Below are positions 1-12,619 of a DNA stretch of 64,000 nt, piece by piece. The notes below the pieces were generated by a model. That model saw nothing but the letters and a program-made list of their open reading frames with translations, searched no databases and was not told the origin of the DNA. A program made the position numbers and the translations under genes. The stretch is from positions 124,001 through 188,000 of the forward strand of contig BDDD01001451.1 of NCBI GenBank assembly GCA_001972305.1, in the 5' to 3' direction. Within the stretch, counting starts at the first letter, position 1. Every line of letters starts with the position of its first letter. This DNA comes from Cephalotus follicularis (lineage: Eukaryota; Streptophyta; Magnoliopsida; Oxalidales; Cephalotaceae).

Positions 1-1338
1 CAGTTGCCATGCTCGAGCAGTCCAGTGCAGAGCTCACACGTCCGAGGAGCCATTGCTGTGGCGTCCGAGCTCGTTGATGCGGGCACCATCCTCGGCCATA
101 GTTCTCCAATGGATCTTGCATGCGTCCTGTGCATGCCAGAAATGATGAGGAGTCGCGCCATAGGTGCTGAGGTGAAGCGTGACGTTGATGCGCCGAGGTT
201 CCATGGTAATAGCCATGGTACAGTGCTTTTGTTTTAAGGCCTCACACACCAAGCACGTCCTCTGTTAAGCAAGTTTACACTAAGGTGTGTGAAGAAGAAG
301 AAGGCAGGTGCATTTGGTAATTCGCACGTCCTCGGCAAATGCTTAAAAGGGCAATCGGCCACTTTGCATGTGTACATGCAAGAGTATCAAAGAATAAAAG
401 TGGACATTACGTGCATGCTTCATGCACACGTGGGGCTTTGTAAAGATAATGCCAGGCATAATGTACTCTTGTTGGACTTAAAGAATGATCTATAAATGTT
501 AAAGAAAATAAATAGAATTAGTAAAGGAAGTTTAAGGATGATATCAGGCTGGTGAGCCCAACTGGGGAGAATTCCGCCGAGCAGGTGAACCCAATGGGTG
601 AATACCGCGAGGCAGGTGATCCTCGGGCGAATCCGCCAGTGGTGAACCCAAAGGTGAATTCCGCCAGAGCTGGTGATCCAAAGGGTGAACCGTCAGAGCA
701 GGTGAGCAAAAGGGCGAATTCCGCTCGGCAGGTGAACCCGGAGGAGAATTCCGCGGGCAGGTGAGCCTAAAGGTGAACCATGTATATTGATCATGACCAT
801 AGGATGACCGGACTAGACTCCTCTTTGCTGTGATTTTTATGTATGATTCGAGTAGAGTAGTCCGAGGATAAAAGCATGACGATGATTATATCTGGTTTAT
901 GATTTGCATATTTATTATTTTCTCCTCTGCTTGTATTGTTTGTTCCTCTGGTATGTGCCCGTGTATGGGGTGACCTACACAACCCTCAGGGTTGCTGACC
1001 CATTCTTTTGAATGGGCCAGGTACAGGAACAGGTATTGGAGGCACATCGCAGTAGCGGCAAGGATAAAGAGTACAGTAAGTTCTCCTCCTCGACAGTACG
1101 CTTCCATGGACGTACTTGCAGAAAATAAATTATGTATTCATTTTATTCTGGTTCATGACGATGTGTAATTTATATGATTCGAATTGGGTCTGTAATCCAC
1201 ACATTAAATAAAGGATTTTAATTTTAATTTAATTTTAATTTATTTAAGTTTTAAATTTTATGCTTAAATTATGATGATAATTGTACGGATTGCCACGTGT
1301 CGAATCGTGTGGCCCATCCCACGTTTCGGGACGTGACA
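1..1338 (+). mobile_element. Long LTR fragment of the TGTCACG family, left end outside window
   Basis: No protein can be followed here. The segment ends in GGGACGTGACA directly against copia integrase code, which is the reverse complement of the TGTCACG starts seen at 24534 and 34596. The stretch around 960-1090 (a GCTGACCCATT...GGTACAGG block followed by an AAGGATAAAGAGTACAG-like block) matches, reversed, the blocks near 24985-25090 and 35030-35140. It is therefore a fourth copy of that family in the opposite orientation. An AATAAA-like signal (TTAAATAAAGG, about 1204-1214) sits shortly before the end, suggesting that this is the sense strand of the LTR. It is most likely a solo LTR or element end inserted in the copia at 1339; the matching duplication would lie left of the window. 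Confidence 0.6.
545..780. repeat. Degenerate tandem repeat inside the long LTR
   Basis: Units of about 35-40 bp follow a GCAGGTGAACCC...GGGTGAATTCCGC pattern and recur at least six times with substitutions and length changes. Both strands stay open over part of this stretch only because the unit lacks stops, so the short reading frames here are not genes. Confidence 0.75.
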
Positions 1339-3809
1339 TGTTATATCTAATTCATAACCTTTACTGACGATTTATCTAGGTATGGTTATGTGTATCTGAT
1401 GAAACACAAGTCAGAATCCTTTGACAAATTTAAGGAGTTCAGACTTGAAGTAGAAAAACAGACAGGTAAGTCGATTAAAATACTTCAGTCGGACCGAGGT
1501 GGTGAATACCTGTCAGCTAAATTCCTTGGTTATCTTAGAGATAACAGAATTCTATCTCAGTAGACTCCTCCTGGAACACCACAGCATAATGATGTGTCCG
1601 AAAGGAGGAATCGGACTTTGTTGGACATGGTTCGATCGATGATGTCTTTTACTGACCTTCCTACCTATCTCTGGGGTTATGCCCTAGATACAGCTGCTTA
1701 TATCTTGAATCCGATTCCTTCAAAATCTGTGCCTTCTACTCCATACCAGGTATGGTCAGGGAGGAAACCCAGCCTGAGCCATTTGAAGGTTTGGGGCTGT
1801 CCTGCTTATGTCAAGAGGTTTGAAGCAGATAAGCTGGAAGCACGATCGGACCGTTGCAGGTTTGTGGGGTATCCTAAAGAAACAAAAGGATACTACTTCT
1901 ACCACCCTAGCGAACAAAAGATATTTGTTTCGCGAAATGCTGTGTTCCTAGAGAAGGAATACCTTCTTGAAGCAAACAGTAGGAGTAAGGTGGAACTCAA
2001 GGAGTTGCCACAGGTAGAAACCACACAGAAGATAGAGGAGTTGGAGGTTAGACCTTCAACAGACACAGCTGAGATTGGATCTCAGGCTGAGAATAGTTCT
2101 CAGTTAGGCAGAGCTCCTTTGAGGAGATCAGGCAGAATCCCATTAGCACATGAAAGGTATGGTTTCCTCATTATGATACTGATGAGATAAACGTCATTGA
2201 AGATAACGAGCCTGCCAGCTATTTAGAGGCAGTGCAAGGCACTGAATCTGAAGCATGGTTAGGAGTCATGAAATCCAAAATGGATTCCATGTACTCCAAC
2301 CAAGTATGGAATTTGGTTGAAGCACTCAAAGGCATAGTGTCTATTGGCTGCAAATGGATCTTCAAGAAGAAGATGAATGCAGATGGAAAAATCGAGACTT
2401 ATAAAGCTCGATTAGTGGCGAAAGGGTATAGGCAACGACATGGAGTCAACTATACTGAAACTTTCTCACCTATCGCCATGCTTAAATCCATTAGGATTTT
2501 GCTTGCTATTGCCACTCATTATGATTATGAGATATGGCAAATGGATGTCAAGACGACATTCTTAAATGGGCGTCTTGAAGAGGATATTTATATGTCCCAA
2601 CCCGAGGGGTTTACATCTTCCGAGCACCCGCACATGGTGTGCAAGCTCGAACGGTCCATCTATGGACTAAAGCAAGCATCTCGTTGCTGGAATCTACATT
2701 TTGATGAAGCAGTCAAAGCTTTTGACTTCGTTAAAAATGTAGATGAGCCTTGTGTTTATCGAAAGCAAGAGGTTCCTAGTATCACTTTCTTAGTGCTATA
2801 TATAGATGACATTCTACTCATTGGGAATGATGTAGGGATGTTACAGTCTGCAAAGATATGGCTAACTAAGAATTTTTTCATGAAAGATTTGGGAGAAGCC
2901 ACCTATATACTGGGTATTAGGATCTTCAGGGATAGATCCTATAGGTTGCTTGGGCTTTCCCAAAGCCAGTACATCAGCAAGGTGCTGAAAAGGTTTAGCA
3001 TGGAGAATTCCAAGAGAGGCCTATTGCCAATAGGTGAAGGAATTCATCTTTCTCGAAAGATGTCTCCTCAGACATCTGAAGAGAGAGCACGCTTGAGTCG
3101 GATACCTTATGCTTCGGCAGTAGGGTCGATCATGTATTCCATGTTATGTACTAGGTCTAATGTCGCACTTGCCCTGGGTATGGCAAGTCGTTTTCAGTCT
3201 GATCCCGGTGTGAAGCACTGGGAAGTGGTCAAGGGAATCCTGAAGTACCTTAGGAGGACTCATGATATGTTCTTGATATATTTAAAGGATAGTGATCTGA
3301 AATTGGAGGGCTTTACAGACTCTAGTTTTGATAGTGATCCGGATGATCACAAATCTGTCTCTGGGTACGTTTTTGTACTTAATGGTGGAGCTGTGAGCTG
3401 GCGCAGTTCTAAGCAATGGACTATTGCAGATTCTACCACAGAAGACGAGTACATAGCAGCCTCAGATGCCGCCAAGGAGGGTGTATGGATGCGCAAGTTC
3501 ATTACTGAACTAGGAGTTGTTCCTTCCATTATTAGTCCAGTTGTATTATACTGTGATAATAATGGGGCTGTAGCACAAGCCAAGGAACCGCGGTCTCACC
3601 AGCGATCCAAACACATCGAGCGGCGTTATCATTTAATCCGAGAGATTATTGGTAGGGGAGATATACAGCTTGAGAGGGTCTCCTCAAAGGAGAACACAGC
3701 AGATCCGCTGATCAACGCAATGGGCACCAAGGCTCTGGAGCATCATCGTGGGACAATGGATCTAGGCTATAGGAGTTCATGGCTTGAGGGTCAAGTGGGA
3801 GATTGTTAG
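1339..3809 (+). pseudogene. Copia pol: integrase, reverse transcriptase, RNase H (disabled)
   Basis: Integrase code starts at once (FITFTDDLSRYGYVYLM) and continues through SDRGGEYLS and the SERRNRTLLDMVRSMM block. Stops lie near 1352 and at 1561. A frameshift near 2160 separates the integrase tail (1594-2190) from a 525-codon frame (2232-3809). That frame holds reverse transcriptase (KWIFKKKMNADG, QMDVKTTFLNG, catalytic LYIDDILLIG at about 2800) and RNase H (GFTDSSFDSD, the TTEDEYIAAS acidic site, KHIERRYH). YIDD replaces the usual YVDD, a tolerated variant. The second frame is long and intact, so the copy is not very old. It ends just before the 3' LTR. Confidence 0.9.
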
Positions 3810-5944
3810 ATATAGTGACCCGACAAGCCATTGGATGGACTGTCGTTTTATATCTATTCTTATATGAAACAATCTTATTCCTTATATATATGATGCGTGC
3901 TAATTTGTTATGGCTATATCACTTGTATTTTATCACTTAATTGAAGTAGTCTATTAATTACCTACTTATACTTGTGATGCCCCGACATAAGGTTGGGTGC
4001 CTGGCATGGAGGCTGTGAGACTGGTTACCTTATTCCTTATGTCAAATTAGTTCCAAGTCATAGGTTCACTTTGTGGGCTTTAGTGAACCGGATAGACTTG
4101 CGCGTATGTTGCCTGCTCATGGAATTGGAGGATGGATTCTCTCACTACCATATGTGTTGGACACTAGGGCAAATACGGGGTGCGCGCTGGGAGCGTGTAC
4201 ACTTAACAGAACCCGCGTAGGAGACACTATTTGGATAGTCGCTATTCTCGTGTCAGTAGTGACTCCTACTTGTTGCGGTTGTGTATAAGTGATCATCACT
4301 TAGCGAGTTCTTAAACTCGTCTGATCCTTAGACCTGAGACGGTTATGCTTTGATCTCCACCTTACCCAGTCCTTACGCAGGACTGGAAATCGGGTGATCT
4401 TTGGGTATGATCAAATCTATACGAATATAAGTGAATGCGCAATATGGGATTGTCACACCTGAGCGAAGGTGATCGGCTCTATTATGGTCTGATTATACTT
4501 TGGACTTATGAAATCCTTGGCCAAGGTTGAGGTAGACTGGAAATTAGATTTTCGGAGAGTTTACCAAAGGTCCTAGTAATGATCAGATATTTTAGCCATT
4601 GAGGTATTATCTAGGGTTGACACATATCCTTACCCAAGACCTCAATCGGGGTCAAGCATGACAAGGGATTATAGTACACGTGAACCAACGACTTAGAAAA
4701 TCTAGGGTTTATGAGGTGTATGAAAAAATTAATTAGATTAATTTTTCCATCTGAATAATATTTGGATATTATTTCAATAGCATTTAAATTGGTCAAGGAC
4801 CATTTAGAATGGCTAAATCGGACCGTAGGGGTATTACGGTAATTTATGAACACCTCTTGTTTTAACCAAGATTTTAAAGGGTTCCTACCTTATAATGATT
4901 AGTTCTTTAATATGTTGGACATATTAAGTCTTGGTGTCAAATATCGGTTATGTGGATTTTGTATTTTGTGGAAACACATATGTTTGATCTTACTTAACCA
5001 ATATTCGAAGGGTACATGAGATCACTAAAAGAATTAGACTCTAATTGCTTGACTTGCCAGACAAAGCGTTGATGTCTTTTAGAAAGCGTCGATGCTTAAT
5101 GTTTTTAAAGACGTCGATGTCTTTTAGAAAGCGTCGATGTTTTTAGTGCCACATTGCATGAGCGTCGATGTCTTTTGGAAGGCGTCGACGTCTTTGAGCA
5201 GGACGTGCAACCTGTGCACGAGCTCACTTCGTGAGCACGTTTTCTCTCTCATCTCCAGCAGCCATCTCCCATTCTTGCATGTTATGGGAACGTGGGGATC
5301 ATGGTCATAGACTCCCTAGGAGTGAGGACCATGGTTCTAAGTGAATGGGAGAGTGGGAGAGAGAAGGAGGAGGCTAGTAATAAGCATTTTCTGCAGAAAA
5401 TGGTATGCAAGAGTTTTGAGTTTTGCTGGGCAATGAGAGCTCGGATTTCTCTCTGCAGATTGTGTGTGTTCCCTTCATCTGTGATACACCAAGCAAGAGC
5501 TTATCTAGGGTGGATTGATTATTGACTTCATTAGTCAATATCAATTTACCTTTTCTAAGCTTAGTGAGAGAGAGAGAGTTGATACGCCTTGTTCTTGGTT
5601 ATTGCTGATTGGATTGCTTGTTGTTCCAGTGACTTGGAGAAGATTAAAGAGGGAATCTACTCAAGCGTGTAGCGGCAAAAAAACAAGGAGCCTACACCGT
5701 TGGTATATTTCTTGATCCTTCTCTTCTTGCCATGCTTGTGTGTCACCATTGTTTGCTATGGTGACACCAATTCAATTCTGTTGATGATGTGGTGATCCAT
5801 GTGGTCTGTGGACGTGCCATAATGGACTGGTTTTGTTTTTATTGGGTGTTCTTCCGCTGCCATTTTGTATGATTTTGTTTTGTTCTACACCCTATATGCC
5901 TAAGTCCGTTTTTGGCTCCGGATTCGGTTTATCCGTTTCCATCA
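3804..5944 (+). mobile_element. 3' LTR (2141 bp) of the plus-strand copia
   Basis: The LTR starts TGTTAG right after a purine-rich tract and ends in CA where the neighbouring minus-strand copia code resumes. Much of it (about 3976-4670) matches 29080-29800 in the solo LTR at 28918, including CATAGGTTCACTT and GTGAACCGGATAGACTTG. No gene is seen in it; the short frames between 3993 and 5715 are chance. Confidence 0.85.
5060..5200. repeat. GCGTCGATGTCTTTT repeat cluster in LTR
   Basis: The motif AAGCGTCGATGTCTTTT occurs about six times in 140 bp with small changes (GCGTTGATG, ACGTCGATG, GCGTCGACG). It lies in the 3' half of the 2.1-kb LTR. A similar GCGTCGAC motif is spread over 36285-36690 in an LTR of a different family. 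Confidence 0.7.
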
Positions 5945-8900
5945 GTCCATTTCTGTGTGGCTACAATTAAATCCATGTCATTACCAGCTAAGAGAATGTC
6001 ATCTACATACAAAGCAAGGATAAGAACTTTCTCTTTTGATTTCTTTATATACATGGAATGATCCTCAGTAACCACACCATAAAATATATAAACACAGTGG
6101 TCTTCCTCCATCATTTCAAAACCAATAGTAGTAATGAAATTATGGAACTTCAAATTCCACTGTCTAGATGCTTGTTTAAGACCATAAATAGAACGTTTAA
6201 GGCGGCAAACTTTGCGCTCTTGTCCTTTGACCTCAAAACCTTCTGGTTGAGTCATATAGATCTTTTCATCTAGCTCTCCATTGAGAAAAGCTGTCTTAAC
6301 ATCCATTTGGTAAAGTTCTAAATCCCGCTGTGCCACAATAGCAAAAATCAAACGAAGAGAAGAAATTCACACCACTGGGGAGAATGTATCTTCATAGTCT
6401 ATACCCTGCATTTGGGTATAACCTTTCGCCACTAGGCGTGCCTTGTATTTGTCAATTGATCCATCTGCTTGGTGTTTAAACTTTAATACCCATTTGTTTC
6501 CAATGGCCTTACGCCCTGGTGGTAGATCAACTAATTCCCAAACATTGTTCTTGGCCATAGAATCAAGCTCTTCTTACAGAGTTGCTTTCCACTCATCACT
6601 AGCCTATGAAGAAAGTGCTTCCCTGATAGAAGCAGGCTCATCCTCACTGGCTATAGCACACATAAGAATTTTATTCCCCTCAATCTCAAAATGACGACGA
6701 GGAATGTTCCCACGTTTGCTTTTACGCACTTGAGAATCTTGAATATTCTGTGGAGATACACTCTTATTATCTGGTATACTCCCACTGGATTGGGGATCAC
6801 TCCTATTATCATTAGCGATCGGATAAGGAATATTTGCCCCACCCTCGCTTAATGATGGTAGGATGCTCCCACTGTCCTCTGACTCAAAGCGGTTTAGATT
6901 CTTAGAAGTCTCACCCAAATTTGGATATTCATTTTCAAGGAAAATAACATCACGTGATTCGACCTCTGTCATTCCTCCTCCATCTGGATGTTCACCATAC
7001 ATCACATAACCTTTTGAGCTATCAGAATATCTAATAAAGATATGCTTTCTAGCCCTAGGTCCCAACTTCCCAAATTTATGAGAAGTACTGTGAACATATC
7101 TTGCTGCTCCCCATGAGCGCAAATGATTTAAATTAGGCTTTTGATTATTCCAAAGCTCATGTGGAGTAGAGGAAACTGACTGTGATGGCACTCTGTTAAG
7201 GATGTAGGCTGCAGTCAATAAAGCATCCCCCAAAAAAGATATTGGGAGGTTAGCTTGCGCCATCATCGACCTAACCATATCTAATAAAGTTCTATTCCTT
7301 CTCTCAACCACCCTATTTTTTTATGGAGTGTAAGGAATAGTAAGCTGCCTTTTTATTCCCTTTAGCTCACAAAGTTCATTAAACTGAGCTGATAAATACT
7401 CGCGACCACGATCTGTTAAAAGAATTTTTAAATTTCTTCCTTTCTGATTCTCACCCTCTGCTATAAAGCGTTTGAAGCAATCCAAAGCTTCAGAACGGTG
7501 AGCTAACAGAAAAACTTGACCAAAACGCGAATAATCATCTATGAAAGTAAGGAAATAAATAGCACCATGACGTGCCTTCATATTCATAGGTCCACAGATA
7601 TCTGAGTGAACTAACTCAAGTAGTTGAGTGGCTCGAATAGCATTTCCAAAAGGCTTTCGACATGCCTTACCAGCTAAACAAGGCTCACATATAGGAAGAT
7701 TGACCTTAGCAAGTGAGCCTAAAAGACCTTCTCTAGCTAATCGAGTCATCCTATCTTGCTCAATGTGACCCAATCTAGCATGCCAAGTAACAGAATCAAT
7801 ATCATTTGCATTTACAAATAAAGATGAAGAAGCATAATCAACCAAATCCAAAATAAAGAAATTATTACATAAACTGCCATGTCCAATAATAATATCATCC
7901 AAAGTAATATCCAAACTAGAATTCTTAAAATTAATACAATAACCCAAAGTTATAAGAGACAAAGCAGACAGCAGATTATACTGAACTCCAGGTGCACACA
8001 TAACATCATGTAGCAGCAAGGTGCGTCTTGTACGCAATGGAAGTCGATAGCATCCAACTCCCAATACTTCCTCGCTACTGTCATTTCCCATGTAGATTCT
8101 TTGGGAACCCGCTAGAATCTTGTGATAATCTACAAATCCTCCTCGATCTCTAGTTACATGTTTTGTTGCTCCTGAGTCTACAATCCACATAGGAAAAGTA
8201 TGAGCAACTAGTACATGTGAACATACACATATAATACTAGAGGAGGTAGAAATGGATACCTGCTTTGGCTCAGTGCACTCACGAGCAAAGTGACCCATTT
8301 TCTGACAGTTATAACACTTGATCTTTGTCTTGTCCTTCTTACCACCACGCTTGCCCCTATGACGCTTGGAAACTCTGCCAACCCAAGGCCCTTGATTGCT
8401 AGATCCTTCTTTGGTGCTTGATTTGCCCTTATTCTTACGCTTGGACCAGTGTCCATGACGCTTGCCCCCTTGGGCAAAAAGAGCAGTGGCGCGGATCGCT
8501 TCCTCGCGCTCAGCCTCAAGTTCCACATGGTGAGAAACATCAGCAAAATTCTTGATATTTTCATTATGGGTCAGAATCTGCCTCATGTTGCCCATGAATC
8601 AGGTAAGGATCTAATCACAGCTTGAACTTGCTGCTCATCAGAAAGCGCAACTTCAGCATTCTTCAAGTCCCTAATCATGGCAGACATAATCCTCAGATGC
8701 TCAGTCATCGAGTTCTTAGGGTTTTTCTTGTACATTTCAAACTTGAGAACCAAGCTTTGGAGCCTAGTAACAGAAGTTCCCCCAAAATCAAACCTGAACT
8801 GGTCCCACATTTCCTTTGCTGTGGCGCAGTGCTCATAAGCGCCAATAAGGTCATCATGCATGCAGCTTAGCAAAGTAAAGCGCGCACAACGGTCCTTTTT

Positions 8901-9125
8901 GGACCATGTCTCAAAAACCTCAAGATCTCGGTGAGATTGCGCAGTATTTCCCTCTGGTGGTCTGGTCATTATAGTGGTGAGATGCTCATAAAGTTCTTGC
9001 TCATTAAGCAGAAAAGTCATTTTCTTATGCCAAATGTCATAATTTGTGCCAGTTAGCTTTTCTCCCTTATTAAGGTCAGCAATAATGTTTTTAGTGGCCA
9101 TATTATCACTGCAATTAGAAGACAC
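5945..9125 (-). pseudogene. Copia gag-pol polyprotein, disabled
   Basis: Gag begins at Met 9125 (KLTGTNYDIWHKKM block) and is shifted out of frame near 8585 in a segment reading LPDSWA; the next frame starts at 8595. Downstream are a CCHC zinc knuckle (CYNCQKMGHFAREC), protease (WIVDSGATKHVT), the GAG-pre-integrase region, the integrase core (HSDICGPM, FIDDYSRF, LLTDRGREYLS) and reverse transcriptase ([32 protein letters not shown]). In-frame stops sit at about 7321, 6604 and 6367; apart from the one shift, the reading frame is constant. The code stops at 5945 in the segment after the catalytic YVDD, where the plus-strand element is inserted. It cannot be expressed as one protein. Confidence 0.9.
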
Positions 9126-10270
9126 AAGATGACATTATACACATTCTTTTTATTTATTCAAAACGCTTAATTATGAAAAATACATTTTTATTTCATACAG
9201 TGAGATCGAAAACTCGCATAAAGCTCATAATCATCTCTCACACATGTGAATTAAATATATATTTTTCATAATTGTCTTGAAAAAAAAATGTATACAACTG
9301 GAAAGGCATTTTATCCAATTGTTAACCACATTCCTTGACTTATAACAATCAATATTACATAAATATCAATACTAAATTACTTAATCAATAAATTGAATTA
9401 TAACTAATTGACATTAGCATATTGCATAACTCAATTTTATACTCAAAATTCAAATACCAACTAACAATTTATATGACTACCCTTCTGTTGTCATGCACGC
9501 AGAATCAACGTCCAACATGACATATCTCTCGCATTACTATTATTATTCTTCTAATAGTCATGTCCATTGTTAGTGTTAACTTACACATGCAGGAAGCCAT
9601 TCTTACAAAACAAAAAAAATTATTTACGTTAAAATCTTTTTTGTTGTTTTACAAGAATTGATCATGCACATTATTAAAAAAAATGACTAAAAAATAAATG
9701 CCCAACCCTTTAATATAAGTTTGGCTTTATGTTAATCACAATGCCACAATGCAGAGTGCACAAGTAAAAAAAAAAACTCACATAGGACCCACCAACAATA
9801 GGCAATCAAACAGAAATATATGTTAATATCAACCAATTCAGTAACTCTACCTTTAATGGCGCATTTGTCAAAATACCAACAATCATTTAAACATACGACA
9901 TTTGGCTTTTACTGATATAAAAATATTTCTTCTTCTCATTTGTAACAGTATAAATGCATGTGCCACTTTCTAATCTTACACTTCATCTGTTTTCATTATA
10001 TACAACGGAAGTCATGTCAAGCCAATATATATATATATAAACAAAGTGAATCGTTATGCACAATATGTTGCCCCTGCGCATGATATTACATATTGAAAAC
10101 AAATTACAAATTGCAGAAACATTTGCCACATCCCAAGATGATTTATATATTAGCGCGAATACATATGGCGCAAAACACAGTTAATTGAAACCAGATCAAT
10201 TAACGCCATTTAAAAAAAATTACAGATGCAAACAATAAAAAAATTTGATTTTGTCAAATCTCAACTAATC
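9126..10270 (-). other. Copia 5' leader between primer site and gag
   Basis: About 1.1 kb of A/T-rich DNA without an open frame lies between the primer-binding site and the gag start codon. Nothing else is recognised in it. Its position makes it the untranslated leader of the minus-strand element. Confidence 0.6.
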
Positions 10271-10271
10271 A

Positions 10272-10284
10272 GGTTCTGATACCA
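10272..10284 (-). other. Primer-binding site, tRNA-Met type
   Basis: The minus strand reads TGGTATCAGAACC two bases inside the 5' LTR end. This matches the 3' end complement of plant initiator tRNA-Met used by copia elements, and it fixes the LTR border. Confidence 0.85.
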
Positions 10285-10285
10285 A

Positions 10286-10667
10286 TGTTAAAAAATCATA
10301 ATCATGAATATAAAATAGCAGTATACTTACAAATACTTTGATATTAGAATCTGTTCTTGATCAACGGAGTTACTACTAGAGTTTCTCCGGTTCAACCACG
10401 TTCATAAATCCTAGAAACGATTGGTGATGTTTCTAGAGTTAAGGAAGATAATCTTATTGAGAAATGAGAGGGAGAGAGCATATGTTTTGTTCTACAGACG
10501 AACACATAATAAACCAGGAGTTTCATATCTCTTTATAACATTAAAAAGAGACGTTAATATAATTCACAGCAGTTATCTAACTGTCTGAGAATTAGATAGA
10601 ACCGACCCATTTCATGTGGGTGATTCATGGGCCATGGGTCGGGTCAAACCCGACCCATATACTAACA
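10286..10667 (-). mobile_element. 5' LTR (382 bp) of the minus-strand copia
   Basis: On the minus strand it starts TGTTAGTATATGGG and ends TTTTTTAACA, followed by the primer site. It contains a GGGTCGGGTC-type block near its start. The 3' LTR is outside the window, so its age cannot be judged here. Confidence 0.8.
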
Positions 10668-11233
10668 ATTACAATAGATTTGATTATATTCTATGTGTAT
10701 TATTCAATGAAATATTTCATTAACCTGGACATAAACATAGGACAATAAATAAATAAATAAATCTTAACTACGTGATAAGCTTATATAAATGAACCAAATA
10801 AAATCGTCATACTCAAGAAACCCGATTACAAACAAAAATGCATCTTTATACTAGAACAACTTGTGATAAAGTGCATATCACCCCTAATTAATTCAAGAAA
10901 AGAAAAAAAAAAAAAGATGTTATTAATACTTTTACTATAATATTACACATATTGTACATTTATTTATTCATAAAAAATAATAAAACAAAATTATGTGCTT
11001 TAATTTTTAAATATCAATAAACATTATTCTTATACAAAGTTACATGTATTAAAATAAAAAATTAATAAATTTATCATTACATATACATATATAAATTATC
11101 ATAATAAAAAAAACTTGGCCGAATTTATAAGAAAACGAAAACTATTCTATTCTTTTAATGATTACTTTTCGCCACTGACTGACTCACTACATAAGCCAAT
11201 AATAGCAGCAGCTCAGTGAGTGAGACCTACTAA
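10668..11233. other. Intergenic DNA upstream of SCPL50
   Basis: A/T-rich host sequence. A TATATAAAT at 11088-11096, about 140 bp before the start codon, is a candidate TATA box for the downstream gene. No other gene or repeat is seen. Confidence 0.4.
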
Positions 11234-12619
11234 ATGGAGTCAACAACAATGGCAAAGCTCATCCTCTTCATCTCATTACTTCACCACATATTTGCTTCAT
11301 CAACACAATCTCCTCCTCTTCTTCCCAAGGAAGCCCACCCCACAAAGTCGGGCTACCTCCCCATAAACCCCACCGTTAACACCACCACTACCAACAACAA
11401 AAACAGATCTTTCATTTTCTATACCTTCTATGAAGCACAAAAAGTCTCCTCAACTCTCTCAGAAACCCCACTTCTCATTTGGCTCCAAGGTGGCCCTGGT
11501 TGCTCCTCCATGCTTGGAAACTTCCTCGAACTCGGCCCTTGGCGAGTCACGAACTCTCAGACCCAAGAAAACATCAAACTTGAACCAAACCCCGGTTCCT
11601 GGAACCGCATTTTTGGCCTTCTTTTTCTTGATAATCCAATAGGAACTGGTTTTAGTATTGCCTCAACTCCTCAAGAAATACCAAGAAATCAAAGTCTAGT
11701 AGCTGAGCATCTATTTCAAGCCATCACAGGGTTTATCAAATTAGACCCCCTGTTTAAAGAACGCCCTGTATACATCACTGGTGAGAGTTATGCAGGAAAG
11801 TATGTGCCTGCGATTGGGTACTATATTTTGAAGAGAAACCCACGATTGAGTGTGTCAGAGAGAGTGAATTTAAGAGGTGTTGCCATCGGTAACGGGTTAA
11901 CCGATCCAGTAACTCAGGTTACCACTCATGCTGTTAATGCTTACTTTTTGGGATTGATAAATGAGAAGCAAAAAGGAGAGCTGGAGAAAGCTCAATGGGA
12001 GGCAGTTGAGTTGGTTAAGATGGGGAATTGGAGTATGGCAACAGATGCAAGAAATATGGTTTTACATATGTTGGAAAACATGACAGGTTTAGCTACTTTG
12101 TATGATTTTACAAGAAAGGTGCCTTATGAAACGAATTTGGTAACCGAGTTTCTAGCATATGGTGAGGTGAAAAAGGCTTTAGGGGTTAGTGAATCTATGG
12201 TTTATGAAGAGTGTAGTGATGTTGTGGAGGATGCACTGCATGAGGATGTAATGAAGAGTGTGAAATACATGGTGGAGTTTTTGGTTAAAAAGACTAGAGT
12301 TTTGTTGTACCAAGGGCATCTTGATTTGAGAGATAATGTGGTGTCAACTGAGGCTTGGGTTAAGAAAATGAAATGGGAAGGAATTGGGAGGTTTTTGTTG
12401 GCTGAGAGAAAGGTTTGGAAAGTGAATGATGTGCTTGCTGGTTATGTGCAGAAATGGGGGAGTTTGAGCCATGCTGTTGTGTTGGGTGCGGGGCATCTTG
12501 TGCCAACTGACCAAGCAGTGAATTCTCAGGTTATGATTGAAGACTGGGTTTTGGAGACTGGGTTGTTTGGAAAAGATCAAGAGGAGGATGTGCCACCACA
12601 TTTTAAGGGGTCACTTTGA
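11234..12619 (+). CDS. SCPL50: Serine carboxypeptidase-like protein (SCPL50-like)
   Basis: A single uninterrupted frame of 461 codons in peptidase family S10. Residues 1-21 look like a secretory signal peptide (basic start, then a hydrophobic run ending near FAS). The substrate and oxyanion block WLQGGPGCSS is at about 83-92. The catalytic Ser is S185 in GESYAGKYVP, the Asp is D364 in YQGHLDL, and the His is H421 in GAGHLVPTDQ, so the triad is complete. Possible N-glycosylation sites are N57, N152, N265 and N282. The usual GD-x-D before the catalytic Asp reads GHLD. Arabidopsis SCPL50 is also intronless and of similar size, which supports the name. The family hydrolyses C-terminal residues or acts as acyltransferases in the vacuole or cell wall; the substrate is unknown. 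It converges with LSMT on the other strand. Confidence 0.95.
   Translation: MESTTMAKLILFISLLHHIFASSTQSPPLLPKEAHPTKSGYLPINPTVNTTTTNNKNRSFIFYTFYEAQKVSSTLSETPLLIWLQGGPGCSSMLGNFLELGPWRVTNSQTQENIKLEPNPGSWNRIFGLLFLDNPIGTGFSIASTPQEIPRNQSLVAEHLFQAITGFIKLDPLFKERPVYITGESYAGKYVPAIGYYILKRNPRLSVSERVNLRGVAIGNGLTDPVTQVTTHAVNAYFLGLINEKQKGELEKAQWEAVELVKMGNWSMATDARNMVLHMLENMTGLATLYDFTRKVPYETNLVTEFLAYGEVKKALGVSESMVYEECSDVVEDALHEDVMKSVKYMVEFLVKKTRVLLYQGHLDLRDNVVSTEAWVKKMKWEGIGRFLLAERKVWKVNDVLAGYVQKWGSLSHAVVLGAGHLVPTDQAVNSQVMIEDWVLETGLFGKDQEEDVPPHFKGSL

Larger units (their letters stand above)
1339..5944 (+). mobile_element. Ty1/copia element, right part (pol plus 3' LTR)
   Basis: The order is integrase core, integrase C-terminus, reverse transcriptase, RNase H, polypurine tract (AAGTGGGAGAT) and a 3' LTR starting TGTTAGATAT at 3804. 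The long LTR (2.1 kb) and the type of pol recall the Angela lineage; that lineage call is an inference. The element is inserted in the reverse transcriptase of the minus-strand copia at 5945: the LTR ends in ATCA at 5944 and the host frame resumes at 5945, so the right target copy should be GTCCA (5945-5949). The 5' LTR, gag and protease lie left of the window beyond the 1-1338 insertion. Confidence 0.85.
5945..10667 (-). mobile_element. Ty1/copia element, minus strand, 5' part
   Basis: Read on the minus strand, the order is 5' LTR (10667-10286), primer site, a leader of about 1.1 kb, gag, protease, integrase and reverse transcriptase up to the insertion at 5944. The rest of reverse transcriptase, RNase H and the 3' LTR must lie left of the window, because the invading element covers the window start. 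The five bases outside the LTR, ATTAC (10668-10672), are the expected target duplication; its partner is not in view. Confidence 0.88.

Noticed and set aside
10272..10284. tRNA-Met matches at primer sites (also 23395, 44925)
   Set aside because: Only the terminal 11-13 bases of a tRNA complement are present, next to LTR ends. They are primer-binding sites and not tRNA genes.
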